DNA of 60,412 bases from Bryobacterales bacterium (GTDB lineage: Bacteria; Acidobacteriota; Terriglobia; Bryobacterales; Bryobacteraceae), in NCBI GenBank assembly GCA_003162425.1, contig PMOK01000003.1:8241-68652 (forward strand), read 5' to 3'. Below the pieces are notes generated by a model. It did no database searches. It was not told where the DNA came from and saw nothing but the letters and a program-made list of their open reading frames with translations. The number at the start of each line of letters is the position of its first letter. Position 1 is the first letter of the stretch. This document shows positions 1 to 6,950 of this stretch, piece after piece. The translations under genes and the position numbers were made by a program.

Positions 1-41
1 GGGGTTCGACAAGCCGACGAGGTAGCTTTTTACAGCCCCCC

Positions 42-69
42 TTGACGTTTCAGGCGGCCTTGGTAAGGT
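42..69 (+). promoter_or_regulatory. Possible promoter of the toxin-antitoxin operon
   Basis: A TTGACG hexamer at 42-47 and a weak TAAGGT hexamer at 64-69 are separated by 16 bp. The transcription start would fall inside the palindrome at 76-92, as expected for an autoregulated toxin-antitoxin operon. The -10 match is poor, so this is a tentative reading. Confidence 0.35.
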
Positions 70-75
70 TAAGGT

Positions 76-92
76 GAACAGTTGAACTGTTC
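76..92. promoter_or_regulatory. Perfect palindromic operator before the antitoxin
   Basis: GAACAGTTGAACTGTTC is a perfect palindrome with 8-bp arms around a single G. It ends nine bases before the antitoxin ATG. AbrB/MazE-type antitoxins normally bind such palindromes to repress their own operon, so this is the likely operator (inference from position and symmetry). Confidence 0.6.
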
Positions 93-101
93 GACAAGAT
101 C

Positions 102-383
102 ATGGCCATAGTTACCGTCAAAAATAAATATCAGGTGGTGATCCCCCAGCATGTCCGAGACGAGATCGGTGTCTCGGTCGGCGACGTGTTCGAGGCGAAG
201 GCCGAAAAAGGAAAAATCGTCTTCGAACCCAAGTCCCTCGTTGACCGGGGCATCGCCGAAAGCATGGCGGAATATAAGGCCGGCCAATCGTTTGGACCGT
301 TCGCCACGCACAAGCAATTCTTGGCCGCGCTCCACAAAGAGGCGAAAAAGGTAAGCACGAAGAAACCGAAGCGCCGGCCTTGA
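102..383 (+). CDS. AbrB/MazE-family antitoxin
   Basis: A 93-aa protein with an N-terminal SpoVT-AbrB swapped-hairpin DNA-binding domain (about residues 1-48). The typical pattern is visible: a start such as VTVKNKYQVVIPQHVRDEIG, then VGDVFEAKAEKGKIVFEP. The basic C-terminal tail (KKVSTKKPKRRP) probably wraps the toxin. It should bind the palindrome just upstream and neutralise the protein encoded next. Its stop codon overlaps the toxin start (TGATG), so the two are translationally coupled. No good Shine-Dalgarno sequence precedes the ATG, which may keep translation low or leader-dependent. On a mobile element this pair is expected to stabilise inheritance (inference). Confidence 0.85.
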   Translation: MAIVTVKNKYQVVIPQHVRDEIGVSVGDVFEAKAEKGKIVFEPKSLVDRGIAESMAEYKAGQSFGPFATHKQFLAALHKEAKKVSTKKPKRRP

Positions 384-631
384 TGACGCTCGCCTTCTCG
401 CCGCATTTTTCCCGCAGTTACCGGAAGGCTCCCGCAGCCGTTCAACAGGCGTTCAACAAACAGTCGGCACTCCTTCTTGGGGATCTCCGCCATCCCTCCC
501 TTCGCGCCAAGAAGTACGGCGTCGCGGGCGACCTGTGGCAGGCACGCGTGAACGATACCTGGCGCTTCTATTTCACGATCGAGGGCGCTGTGTATCGCCT
601 GCACGAAATCCAGAAGCACCCGAAGAAATAG
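383..631 (+). CDS. ParE/RelE-like toxin
   Basis: An 82-aa basic protein with the RelE/ParE fold pattern: an N-terminal helix (FSRSYRKAPAAVQQAFNKQ), a central strand region with RAKKYG and LWQARVNDTWRFYF, and the C-terminal strand LHEIQKHPKK. The ATG at 383 is chosen because it overlaps the antitoxin stop by one base; a TTG three bases upstream is also open. The family includes mRNA interferases (RelE/HigB) and gyrase poisons (ParE), and sequence reading alone does not decide which. The W-R-F-Y-F strand and terminal HP...K resemble RelE-type proteins. Partnered with the AbrB-type antitoxin. Confidence 0.8.
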   Translation: MTLAFSPHFSRSYRKAPAAVQQAFNKQSALLLGDLRHPSLRAKKYGVAGDLWQARVNDTWRFYFTIEGAVYRLHEIQKHPKK

Positions 632-792
632 GATTGAAAGCGTTCGTGGTACGCAACGGCTTTCAAGAAGAAAGAGACAGTCGGGTAGACATTTGACGAA
701 CGACATGAGAGCGCGGTCGGGGACGGGTTTATGTATACTAACAGGAAGGCCGGGACGGCACCATGGAAATCCCTGGCTATTGGAGCCATATC

Positions 793-1317
793 ATGAAGTT
801 GAGGCGAGACCGTCGAGGACAATCTGTCATCGAATTTACCTTCATGGCTCCGTGGCTGTTGTTTTTGTTCGTCGGCGTCTTTGACCTCGGATTCTTTTCG
901 TAGGCGCTTATCGCAACACAGAACGCGGCCAGGGCTGCGGCAGTGCATAACTCGATTAGCCAAACTGCGGCGAAGGATCTCGATTTATCCGGATGCGGTA
1001 TCGCACTTGCGGAGTTGAAGTCTACGTCCAACGCGAGAAGCCTGGGCAATTGTAACCAGGGAGCTATAGCGCCCAATCCTCAGGGGACCTCGGTGGTATT
1101 TTCCAAAATATTCCAGGTCGCGTCGGACTTTTGCCCCGGCACCGGTTCTTCCCAAACTTCCAACCCCAACTGTCCTTCAAACATTCCGGTCGACGCGGCA
1201 CAGGTTATGGTGACCTATTACACCGCTTTCTTAATCCCGATCCCCGGATTGCTGCCGGGGCAGTTAAAAATCACGAGAACGGCGCTGATGCAGGTGAACC
1301 CATCCGCGGATTTCTGA
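793..1317 (+). pseudogene. TadE-like pseudopilin gene with an in-frame amber codon
   Basis: Starts at ATG 793, seven bases after GGAG. The N-terminus (MKLRRDRRGQSVIEFTFMAP) followed by a hydrophobic stretch is the hallmark of TadE/TadF pseudopilins. Codon 37, at 901-903, is TAG exactly where relatives usually carry tyrosine in the pattern FFSYALIATQNAARAAA. The same frame then stays open for 138 more codons to the TGA at 1315, with sensible sequence and Cys-rich segments typical of Tad minor pilins. So either the gene was recently inactivated by one base change, or the TAG is read through, or it is a sequencing error. It ends one base before the next tad gene. Confidence 0.7.
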
Positions 1318-1318
1318 G

Positions 1319-1858
1319 ATGTCGAAACCCAAACGAAACCGGATAGGCAACGCGACCATAGAATTCACCCTGGTCGGAATCCCGCTTGTCTTTGTGCTCA
1401 TCTCGACCATCGAGATGGCGCGTGGCATGTGGATTTACCATACTCTCGCTTACGCCATTAAAGGAGGCACCCGTTACGCGGTCGCACGAGGCCAAAATAA
1501 TTCCGGCGTCAATCATTCCTCGTACCAAGGCGTATGCACCGCAATTCTCCAAGCCGGAGCAGGCCTACTGAAAGAAGATCTCATCCTAACCTTTCAATCC
1601 GCGACAACACAACCCACGACCATCACGGCAGCTTCATGTCTGTCCAACTCGAATCAATGGCCCCCAGGCGTCACGGCCGGGAAGATCGATGACCAGGCCG
1701 GACAGACGATATCGATAAGCGGATTCTATCCTTTCGTGTCGGCCATTTCGATGTTCTGGCCCGGCGCCGGTCCGGGAATGACGTTCCAGGGTCTCACGTG
1801 CAACGGCCCGTTAGCGGTCTGTCTTCCCGCAGCTTCACAAGACGTTATGCAGTTCTAA
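1319..1858 (+). CDS. TadE-family pseudopilin
   Basis: A 179-aa protein with a basic N-terminus (MSKPKRNRIG) followed by NATIEFTLVGIPLVFVLIST, the classic TadE motif with Glu five residues into the hydrophobic helix, where prepilin peptidase cleavage is expected. The rest is a small extracytoplasmic domain with three cysteines. TadE proteins are minor subunits of Flp-type (tight adherence) pili. Sits one base after the broken paralogue, and its stop codon overlaps the ATG of the TadG-like gene (TAATG), so the three form one unit. No Tad ATPase, secretin or prepilin peptidase gene is in the window, so assembly must rely on host genes or on genes further left. Confidence 0.8.
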   Translation: MSKPKRNRIGNATIEFTLVGIPLVFVLISTIEMARGMWIYHTLAYAIKGGTRYAVARGQNNSGVNHSSYQGVCTAILQAGAGLLKEDLILTFQSATTQPTTITAASCLSNSNQWPPGVTAGKIDDQAGQTISISGFYPFVSAISMFWPGAGPGMTFQGLTCNGPLAVCLPAASQDVMQF

Positions 1859-3777
1859 TGGAACATATGATGAGATTGCGAGGCGGCCAGCGCGGACAAG
1901 CTCTTTTACTCGTCACACTCTCGCTTTTCGCGATGTGCGGATTGTTGGGGCTGGCCGTCGATCTAGGCTGGTCGTATTTTATTCAGAAGTCCGCGCAAAA
2001 TGCAGCTGATTCGGCTGCGCTCTCTGCGGCATATCAGGCACTTTGTGGATCGCCAAGTTCGTGCAACTCTCCTCCTGCACCCGGAGAAACCGTCCCAATC
2101 ACCTTAGGGAACGTGAACTCCCAGCAATCCAGTCCGTGCGTGTCAGGCAATTCGAATAATTTGAGCTATGGTTGCTTACTCGCCCAACAGAATGGCTTCA
2201 TGCCCGGTGGCAACGGAGGGCGTCAGAATGTAACTATCACGGCGGACCTGGGACCGGTGACTCGATATCAAGACGGAACCACCGTGCCTACCTGCGCTCC
2301 CGGTTCCGGTGTCCTTGTCGGCTGCGTTGAATACAGGGTAACCGTCCGGGCTGTTGAAGCCATTCCCCAGTTATTTTCCGCAGTGCTCGGAAACACGACA
2401 GCGCTCCCGAGTGCCCGCGCGACGGCCGCCGTCGTGCAATCGCTCGTGAACGGCTCGCTCATCACCCTTAGCCGTGCCGACGTCATACCACCATCAGGAA
2501 CTCCCACTCCGATCACTGCCCCGAACGGAATGGTAATATCGGGACCCTTGCCCACCCCGGTACCCGTGGTTAATGGCCCCGTCTACGTCCCGAGTTTCGT
2601 GTCCAACCCACGTACGGGCTCCACCAATACTTTCTCGATCTTGCCCGACGGCCCCCAGTTCCTCGACCCTCTGCGCGGCTACGGACAACCGCCTCTGCCG
2701 ACCGCGACCCTCACGACGTACGCTGTGACGCAGGGTATTCTTGCCAGCTACATCTTCCCGGTCCAGGGACTCAACGTCGTCGGCCCCGCCCTTCCGTTGG
2801 CCTCGCCACTCGCGCCGCTGCCTTCAGGGATTTATTTCAGCGCGGTATGTGCAACGGGCTGCAGCAATAGCATCCCGAGTACCATCTCCCCTCAGGTTGG
2901 GGCGCTTAGCATTGGACCCGGTGGCATTGTGCCGTTTTTAAACGGCGCTTTCGGCAACTTCGTTTTTCTGGGTGGGTTGAACGTGCAAGGCCAGATGCAG
3001 ATGGGTCCAGGTGAATATGTCATCGTCGGCGGTGCCGCCGGTTCCCTTCAAGTAACCGGAACCAATGCAGGCATCACGGCGACGAGTAGCGGCAACGCCG
3101 GCGAGATTATCATCCTAACCGGATCGAGTAGCGCCTTCACATTCAACAGCAATGGTACGGCGATCACCGGCAACGCAAATGGAGACCTTTATCCGGGCCT
3201 CATGACCCTATTGAACGGCTCTTCAACTCCCAATCTGGCTCTCATGGAACTGGCGAGCCTTAATGGTGCCCTCACATTCGGACCCGCCAACATACTGACC
3301 AGCTTCGGCATCGTGGATTCCGCAAACCCGACCGGCCTCAATCCGACGGCTCCGATTCTCCAGCCGTTGGGCCTCCAGCCGTTCGGTGGTGTCGTGCTTT
3401 GGCAGGATCAAGCCAACTCAACGATCGACTACACCACCCCAATAAACACACCCGCGTCTCTTCCGGGATGGGGCTACGTCGATATCTATAGCTGTGGCTC
3501 CAAGACGATGGCTACCCCGTGCACAAAGACCCTGGCAAACCCAAACTCGCCGGGATTGAATGTGCAAACTCCAAACACTCTTGGTTTGACTGGGACCATC
3601 TATCAGCCGCGCGGCGCGTGGATCAACGTCGGTCCCGGTATCCTTGACGGTTACTTGCAGGTCATCACCGGTTCCGTCACCAGCAGTGCAGGGGGCGGCT
3701 CCATAAACCTGAAGCCGCTCCCTGCCAATCTCGTCAATCTGAAACTTAGGCGCCGAATTGTTGCGCTCATCGAGTAA
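1858..3777 (+). CDS. TadG-like pilus-associated surface protein
   Basis: A 639-aa protein starting at the ATG that overlaps the preceding stop. The N-terminus has the TadG signature GGQRGQALLLVTLSLFAM, then a long transmembrane helix and AQNAADSAALSAAYQAL (about residues 10-65), matching the putative Flp pilus-assembly TadE/G-like domain. The remaining 570 residues are rich in Gly, Pro, Ser, Thr and Asn with few charges, like a long extracellular beta-rich stalk, and no known catalytic motif is visible. It is anchored in the inner membrane and reaches into the periplasm or outside. The element may use the trio to modify host pili or adhesion (inference). Confidence 0.75.
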   Translation: MEHMMRLRGGQRGQALLLVTLSLFAMCGLLGLAVDLGWSYFIQKSAQNAADSAALSAAYQALCGSPSSCNSPPAPGETVPITLGNVNSQQSSPCVSGNSNNLSYGCLLAQQNGFMPGGNGGRQNVTITADLGPVTRYQDGTTVPTCAPGSGVLVGCVEYRVTVRAVEAIPQLFSAVLGNTTALPSARATAAVVQSLVNGSLITLSRADVIPPSGTPTPITAPNGMVISGPLPTPVPVVNGPVYVPSFVSNPRTGSTNTFSILPDGPQFLDPLRGYGQPPLPTATLTTYAVTQGILASYIFPVQGLNVVGPALPLASPLAPLPSGIYFSAVCATGCSNSIPSTISPQVGALSIGPGGIVPFLNGAFGNFVFLGGLNVQGQMQMGPGEYVIVGGAAGSLQVTGTNAGITATSSGNAGEIIILTGSSSAFTFNSNGTAITGNANGDLYPGLMTLLNGSSTPNLALMELASLNGALTFGPANILTSFGIVDSANPTGLNPTAPILQPLGLQPFGGVVLWQDQANSTIDYTTPINTPASLPGWGYVDIYSCGSKTMATPCTKTLANPNSPGLNVQTPNTLGLTGTIYQPRGAWINVGPGILDGYLQVITGSVTSSAGGGSINLKPLPANLVNLKLRRRIVALIE

Positions 3778-3792
3778 GAAATAAGCCGGGAG

Positions 3793-3822
3793 TTGCGTCT
3801 CACATCTTTCCACAACTATAAA
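3793..3822 (+). promoter_or_regulatory. Promoter of the VirD4-like gene
   Basis: TTGCGT at 3793-3798 and TATAAA at 3817-3822 with an 18-bp spacer, 28 bp before the ATG at 3851. This separates the gene from the tad unit. No clear Shine-Dalgarno sequence follows. Confidence 0.4.
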
Positions 3823-3850
3823 AAGAGCCCTGCGGGTTATCATTAACCCC

Positions 3851-5200
3851 ATGTCTCTCGAACCCGTCCCGATCGGAATTCAACACGACCCCGGCGCTCT
3901 CTTCTCGCAGGGAGAACTCGTGATCCCATCCGAAGCCAGGCGCAAACACATGGCCATCTTTGGGACAACCGGCGCCGGAAAAAGCACCCTCATGCGCAAC
4001 ATGATCGCAACGGACATTGCGAGCGGCATCGGATGCACGGTGGTAGATCCCCACGGCCAGCTCATCGAGGAGCTATTGGACAACCACATCCCGCGCTTCC
4101 GCACGGACGATGTAATTTACTTCAATCCAAAAGATCCCGCCCGCACGATTCCCCTCAACCTCCTCGATTCACCTGAGCGAGAGCTTGATGGCCTCGTCGT
4201 GGATAACGTCATCAGCATCTTCAAACAGTTATGGCCGGATGCTTTCGGCGTCGGCGCCCGAATGGAAGACATTTTCAGGAACAGCTTCTATGCCTTGATC
4301 GAACATCCCTCCCCTACCTCGCTTTGGAATCTTCCGCTCTTCCTAACGAACGACGCATATCGCGCTCTCATTTTGCGCAAGGTACGGAATCCCGCCGTCC
4401 GCGATTTCTTCGAAAACACTTACAACAAGTGGACAGCGTCATTTCGGGAAGAAGCGATTTCTCCTGTCCTCAACAAGTGCCGGCCATTTCTGACTGACCC
4501 GCGGATGCGGGCCGTGATCGGTCCCGCGCATTCTACCTTCCGTTTTCGCTCGATCATGGACGAACGGAAGATCCTCTTATGCGATCTCTCGAAAGGCGCG
4601 ATTGGACAGGACAACGCGCGGCTCTTGGGATCGCTTATTGCAATGCAGGAAAAGCTCGCAGCCCTCTCCCGCTACGACGTACCAGAAGAAGATCGAGTTT
4701 CCCACGTGCTCTACGTGGAGGAAGCTCAGAACTTCATCGGCGACTTTGAATCGATTTTGTCCGAGACCCGTAAGTTCAATTTCCATTTAGTGCTCGCCAC
4801 GCAGCTCATCGAGCAGTTGTCGAAACCGGCCGCCTCAGCCGTCTTCGCGAACTGCGCGACGTTGATCACCTTCCGCGTTTCAAGCACTGACGCGCAACGG
4901 CTTCATGATGAATTCGCTATGATCTCGTCTATCGCCGAGGCACTCCAGGATCTTCCCGATTACAAAGCGTACGTGCGCACCTTGGTACAGAACGATGACG
5001 GCGCCGGCCAACCCTCAGGTCCGCATCTCGTGAGCACCTATCCCCCGTTCTTGAGGACCATGGGGAACGCGGACCGCGAACGCGTGATCCGGACTAGTAC
5101 TGAGCGCTGGACCAAGCCGAGGGCGGAGCTCGAAGCGAAACTTGTCCGGTTTCTCAAGAGGGAGTTCAAGGGAAGAGGAAAAGAAAAGACGGCCAGGTGA
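3851..5200 (+). CDS. VirD4/TraD-like ATPase (conjugative coupling-protein family)
   Basis: A 449-aa P-loop ATPase. Walker A is GTTGAGKST (about residues 38-46), followed by VVDPHGQ; Walker B lies in VLYVEEAQNFIGD (about 288-300), and the sensor segment is FHLVLATQ. This arrangement matches the TraM-recognition/VirD4-like branch of the DUF87/HerA superfamily, which pumps DNA into type IV secretion channels. Unlike standard coupling proteins it has no N-terminal transmembrane helices, so it is a soluble short version seen in many integrative elements. No relaxase or mating-pore genes are visible here. The N-terminal phrase PSEARRKHMAIFG is typical of the family. Convergent with the small gene at 5237. 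Confidence 0.75.
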   Translation: MSLEPVPIGIQHDPGALFSQGELVIPSEARRKHMAIFGTTGAGKSTLMRNMIATDIASGIGCTVVDPHGQLIEELLDNHIPRFRTDDVIYFNPKDPARTIPLNLLDSPERELDGLVVDNVISIFKQLWPDAFGVGARMEDIFRNSFYALIEHPSPTSLWNLPLFLTNDAYRALILRKVRNPAVRDFFENTYNKWTASFREEAISPVLNKCRPFLTDPRMRAVIGPAHSTFRFRSIMDERKILLCDLSKGAIGQDNARLLGSLIAMQEKLAALSRYDVPEEDRVSHVLYVEEAQNFIGDFESILSETRKFNFHLVLATQLIEQLSKPAASAVFANCATLITFRVSSTDAQRLHDEFAMISSIAEALQDLPDYKAYVRTLVQNDDGAGQPSGPHLVSTYPPFLRTMGNADRERVIRTSTERWTKPRAELEAKLVRFLKREFKGRGKEKTAR

Positions 5201-5236
5201 ACTAGCCGTCGGAATCAGCTAACTTCTTTCTTCAAA

Positions 5237-5431
5237 TTACTCAGCCTCGTCCTCTTTGGGCGGTACGAGTACGAGCTTATCGCCCGGTTGAATCGTGATC
5301 GGAACACCGACGTCGAGAACGACGTTGATGGTGCCACCATCGTTTTTCCACGCAGCACCCAGTCGATGCCAGACTCCATTCACCGGAAACGTAACGCGAT
5401 AATCCGGCTTCCTATGCCTCTTGTCGGCCAT
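5237..5431 (-). CDS. Small conserved-looking protein of unknown function
   Basis: A 64-aa protein read from the ATG at 5431, which has a strong Shine-Dalgarno sequence (GAAAGGAG, eight bases upstream); an upstream in-frame ATG gives 76 aa but no such site. The basic N-terminus (MADKRHRKPDYR) is followed by alternating hydrophobic strands (VTFPVNG, RLGAAWKN, GTINVVLDVGVPI) and an acidic tail. It looks like a small beta-barrel, similar in feel to small single-domain plasmid proteins. It lies 29 bases downstream of the primase gene on the same strand, so a role near DNA replication is possible (inference). Not recognised as a named family. Confidence 0.6.
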   Translation of the reverse strand: MADKRHRKPDYRVTFPVNGVWHRLGAAWKNDGGTINVVLDVGVPITIQPGDKLVLVPPKEDEAE

Positions 5432-5460
5432 AACACTACTCCTTTCATCACTTCTGCGCA

Positions 5461-6510
5461 TCAGCATACGCCACCGGCTGAAATATGCAAGGGAAGAAGG
5501 AATCCTTGCAACTCATCTCTTGAAAGTTGATCAGGCTCCACGCCGTCCGCTAAGCTCACCACGTCCACTTGATAGATGATCTGTCGCAAACGATCCGCAA
5601 TTCCTTGGGCCGCAACCTTTCCGGCCTCATCACCGTCGAGCATTACGATGACATGGCCGAAATGTTGCGCGAGAAGATTCTCCTGAGCTTTGCTCATTGT
5701 GGAACCCATGAGCGCGACGCACGGGAAACCCGCTTGCGTTACTTTCATGCAATCGAAGAAACCCTCAACGAGCACGACGGACAGATCATCCTTCACCCGA
5801 TGCAGGTTAAAGAGTTCGAGCGACTTATGAAACCCCGCTGGAAATTTGTAGCGAGGTTCCGTTCCGTCGATCGCCCGGCCGGCGTAGGCAACGAGATCAG
5901 TATTCGCGTTATGAATCGGGATCACACATCTCCCTTCCATGCTTCCCTTTCCAGGAAACACTCCGACGCCGAATGTGCGTGCGATCTCATCGCTCAGTCC
6001 CCTCTCGTTCACATATGGATGTGTGCAGTCAATGTTTTGAAGTGTGAACGTAAGCGGTTTGTTTGAATCACTCTCCCCCACGTCCTCACTTTTAGTTTTT
6101 AAAACGAGTATCTCCTCCGGTTCCTTGCCTGTGGAAATATCCGCGCGAGGTTCCTTACCAACCGGCCGAGGGGCTCCACCCGCAGCCGGCACGAGAAACC
6201 ACATTTGAAGTTTGATCGCCGCATCACGAACGGAACAGTTTTCCATCGCGGCGACAAAATCCAAAACATTGCCACCGACCCGTCCCCGCGACTTGATGCA
6301 AGATTGTGATTGGCACGCCCAGGCGCCACCCACACCTTTGGAGAGTGTAGCGGTAAAACTCTCGGCGCTCGTTTTCGAGTTGTGTGTTGGCAGCGGACAC
6401 TTTCCCCGCAGGGTGTCCGGCCCAACCCGGCGGAGCCGGATACCGTAGTGGTCGATCGCCATTTGGAGCGAAACGGTCTTTTTGATTTCGTCGAAGCTTA
6501 CCCAGTCCAT
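5461..6510 (-). CDS. DnaG-type primase (CHC2 zinc finger plus Toprim)
   Basis: A 349-aa protein. The start at 6510 has GGAAAGGAG upstream; an earlier in-frame start adds 20 residues without a ribosome site. The N-terminal part (about residues 1-110) has a CHC2-type zinc finger with the pattern C-P-L-P-T-H, then C and C in WACQSQSC, followed by GGNVLDFVA. The C-terminal part holds a Toprim domain: VLVEGFFDCMKVTQAG (the catalytic Glu), then IVMLDGDEAGKVAAQ (the DxD-like metal site). Such two-domain proteins make RNA primers and are common on plasmids, phages and conjugative elements. No helicase-interaction or full RNA-polymerase domain is seen, so it is shorter than chromosomal DnaG. It probably primes at the adjacent iteron origin (inference). 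Confidence 0.85.
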   Translation of the reverse strand: MDWVSFDEIKKTVSLQMAIDHYGIRLRRVGPDTLRGKCPLPTHNSKTSAESFTATLSKGVGGAWACQSQSCIKSRGRVGGNVLDFVAAMENCSVRDAAIKLQMWFLVPAAGGAPRPVGKEPRADISTGKEPEEILVLKTKSEDVGESDSNKPLTFTLQNIDCTHPYVNERGLSDEIARTFGVGVFPGKGSMEGRCVIPIHNANTDLVAYAGRAIDGTEPRYKFPAGFHKSLELFNLHRVKDDLSVVLVEGFFDCMKVTQAGFPCVALMGSTMSKAQENLLAQHFGHVIVMLDGDEAGKVAAQGIADRLRQIIYQVDVVSLADGVEPDQLSRDELQGFLLPLHISAGGVC

Positions 6511-6541
6511 TGATTTGATTCTCCTTTCCAGTACTGGGTAA

Positions 6542-6570
6542 ACCCTATTCCGCTCCCCTTTTTCTGTCAA
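6542..6570 (-). promoter_or_regulatory. Promoter of the primase gene
   Basis: On the minus strand a perfect TTGACA (complement of 6565-6570) is followed after 17 bp by TAGGGT (complement of 6542-6547). The -35 overlaps the small palindrome GTCAAATTGAC, which could be a repressor site. Fires away from the origin, divergent from rep. Confidence 0.5.
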
Positions 6571-6678
6571 ATTGACGGAGGGGAATCACCACGCATTCGC
6601 GTCAACTCCACCACGCTATGCAATCCTCCGGCCTCGCTTTATAAGCGGGCCTTAACGGAAACTGGCACATAATCAGCC

Positions 6679-6832
6679 GCACGCTTTGGCTCTACACGCT
6701 GCACGCCAAGGCTCTACGGTATGCATGCTTTGACGCTACGAACTGCACGCCATGACGCTACAGTCCGCACGCTTTGGCTCTACACGCTGCACGCCAAGGC
6801 TCTACGGTATGCATGCTTTGACGCTACAGAAT
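6679..6832 (+). repeat. Seven direct 22-bp iterons
   Basis: Seven head-to-tail units start at 6679, 6701, 6723, 6745, 6767, 6789 and 6811. The shared core is GCAYGCNNNGRCKCTAC followed by five variable bases. Units 1-3 and 5-7 are nearly the same 66-bp block, so the array grew by duplicating a three-unit segment around unit 4. The 22-bp period gives two helical turns, placing every binding site on one face of the DNA, as in known iteron origins. Confidence 0.9.
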
Positions 6833-6866
6833 AGCCCTAAGCGGCTTATAAATCAACAGTTTGTGG

Positions 6867-6893
6867 TTGCCTAACTCTTTAACTCTGTATAGA
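6867..6893 (+). promoter_or_regulatory. Possible rep promoter
   Basis: TTGCCT at 6867-6872 and TATAGA at 6888-6893 with a short 15-bp spacer, within the AT-rich segment between the iterons and the rep start. Spacing is suboptimal, so confidence is limited. Confidence 0.35.
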
Positions 6894-6950
6894 CTTAATA
6901 ACAACATCAACAGTAGAAGTTGTTGGTGCTGAAATATTTTCAAAAAAGAA

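Larger units (their letters stand above)
6571..6950. other. Plasmid-type replication origin (oriV)
   Basis: This 380-bp gap between the divergent primase and rep genes has the layout of an iteron plasmid origin: a GC-richer left part, seven contiguous 22-bp iterons (6679-6832), and a clearly AT-rich right part (about 6838-6950), the likely DNA-unwinding region. Related TTATAAGC segments lie in opposite orientation on either side of the iterons, near 6641 and 6844. No consensus DnaA box (TTATCCACA) was seen inside it. The rep promoter lies in the AT-rich part, so initiator binding could also repress rep. Confidence 0.8.

Noticed and set aside
6679..6832. CRISPR-like array
   Set aside because: Units are contiguous 22-bp repeats with no unique spacers and lie next to a rep gene; they are iterons.
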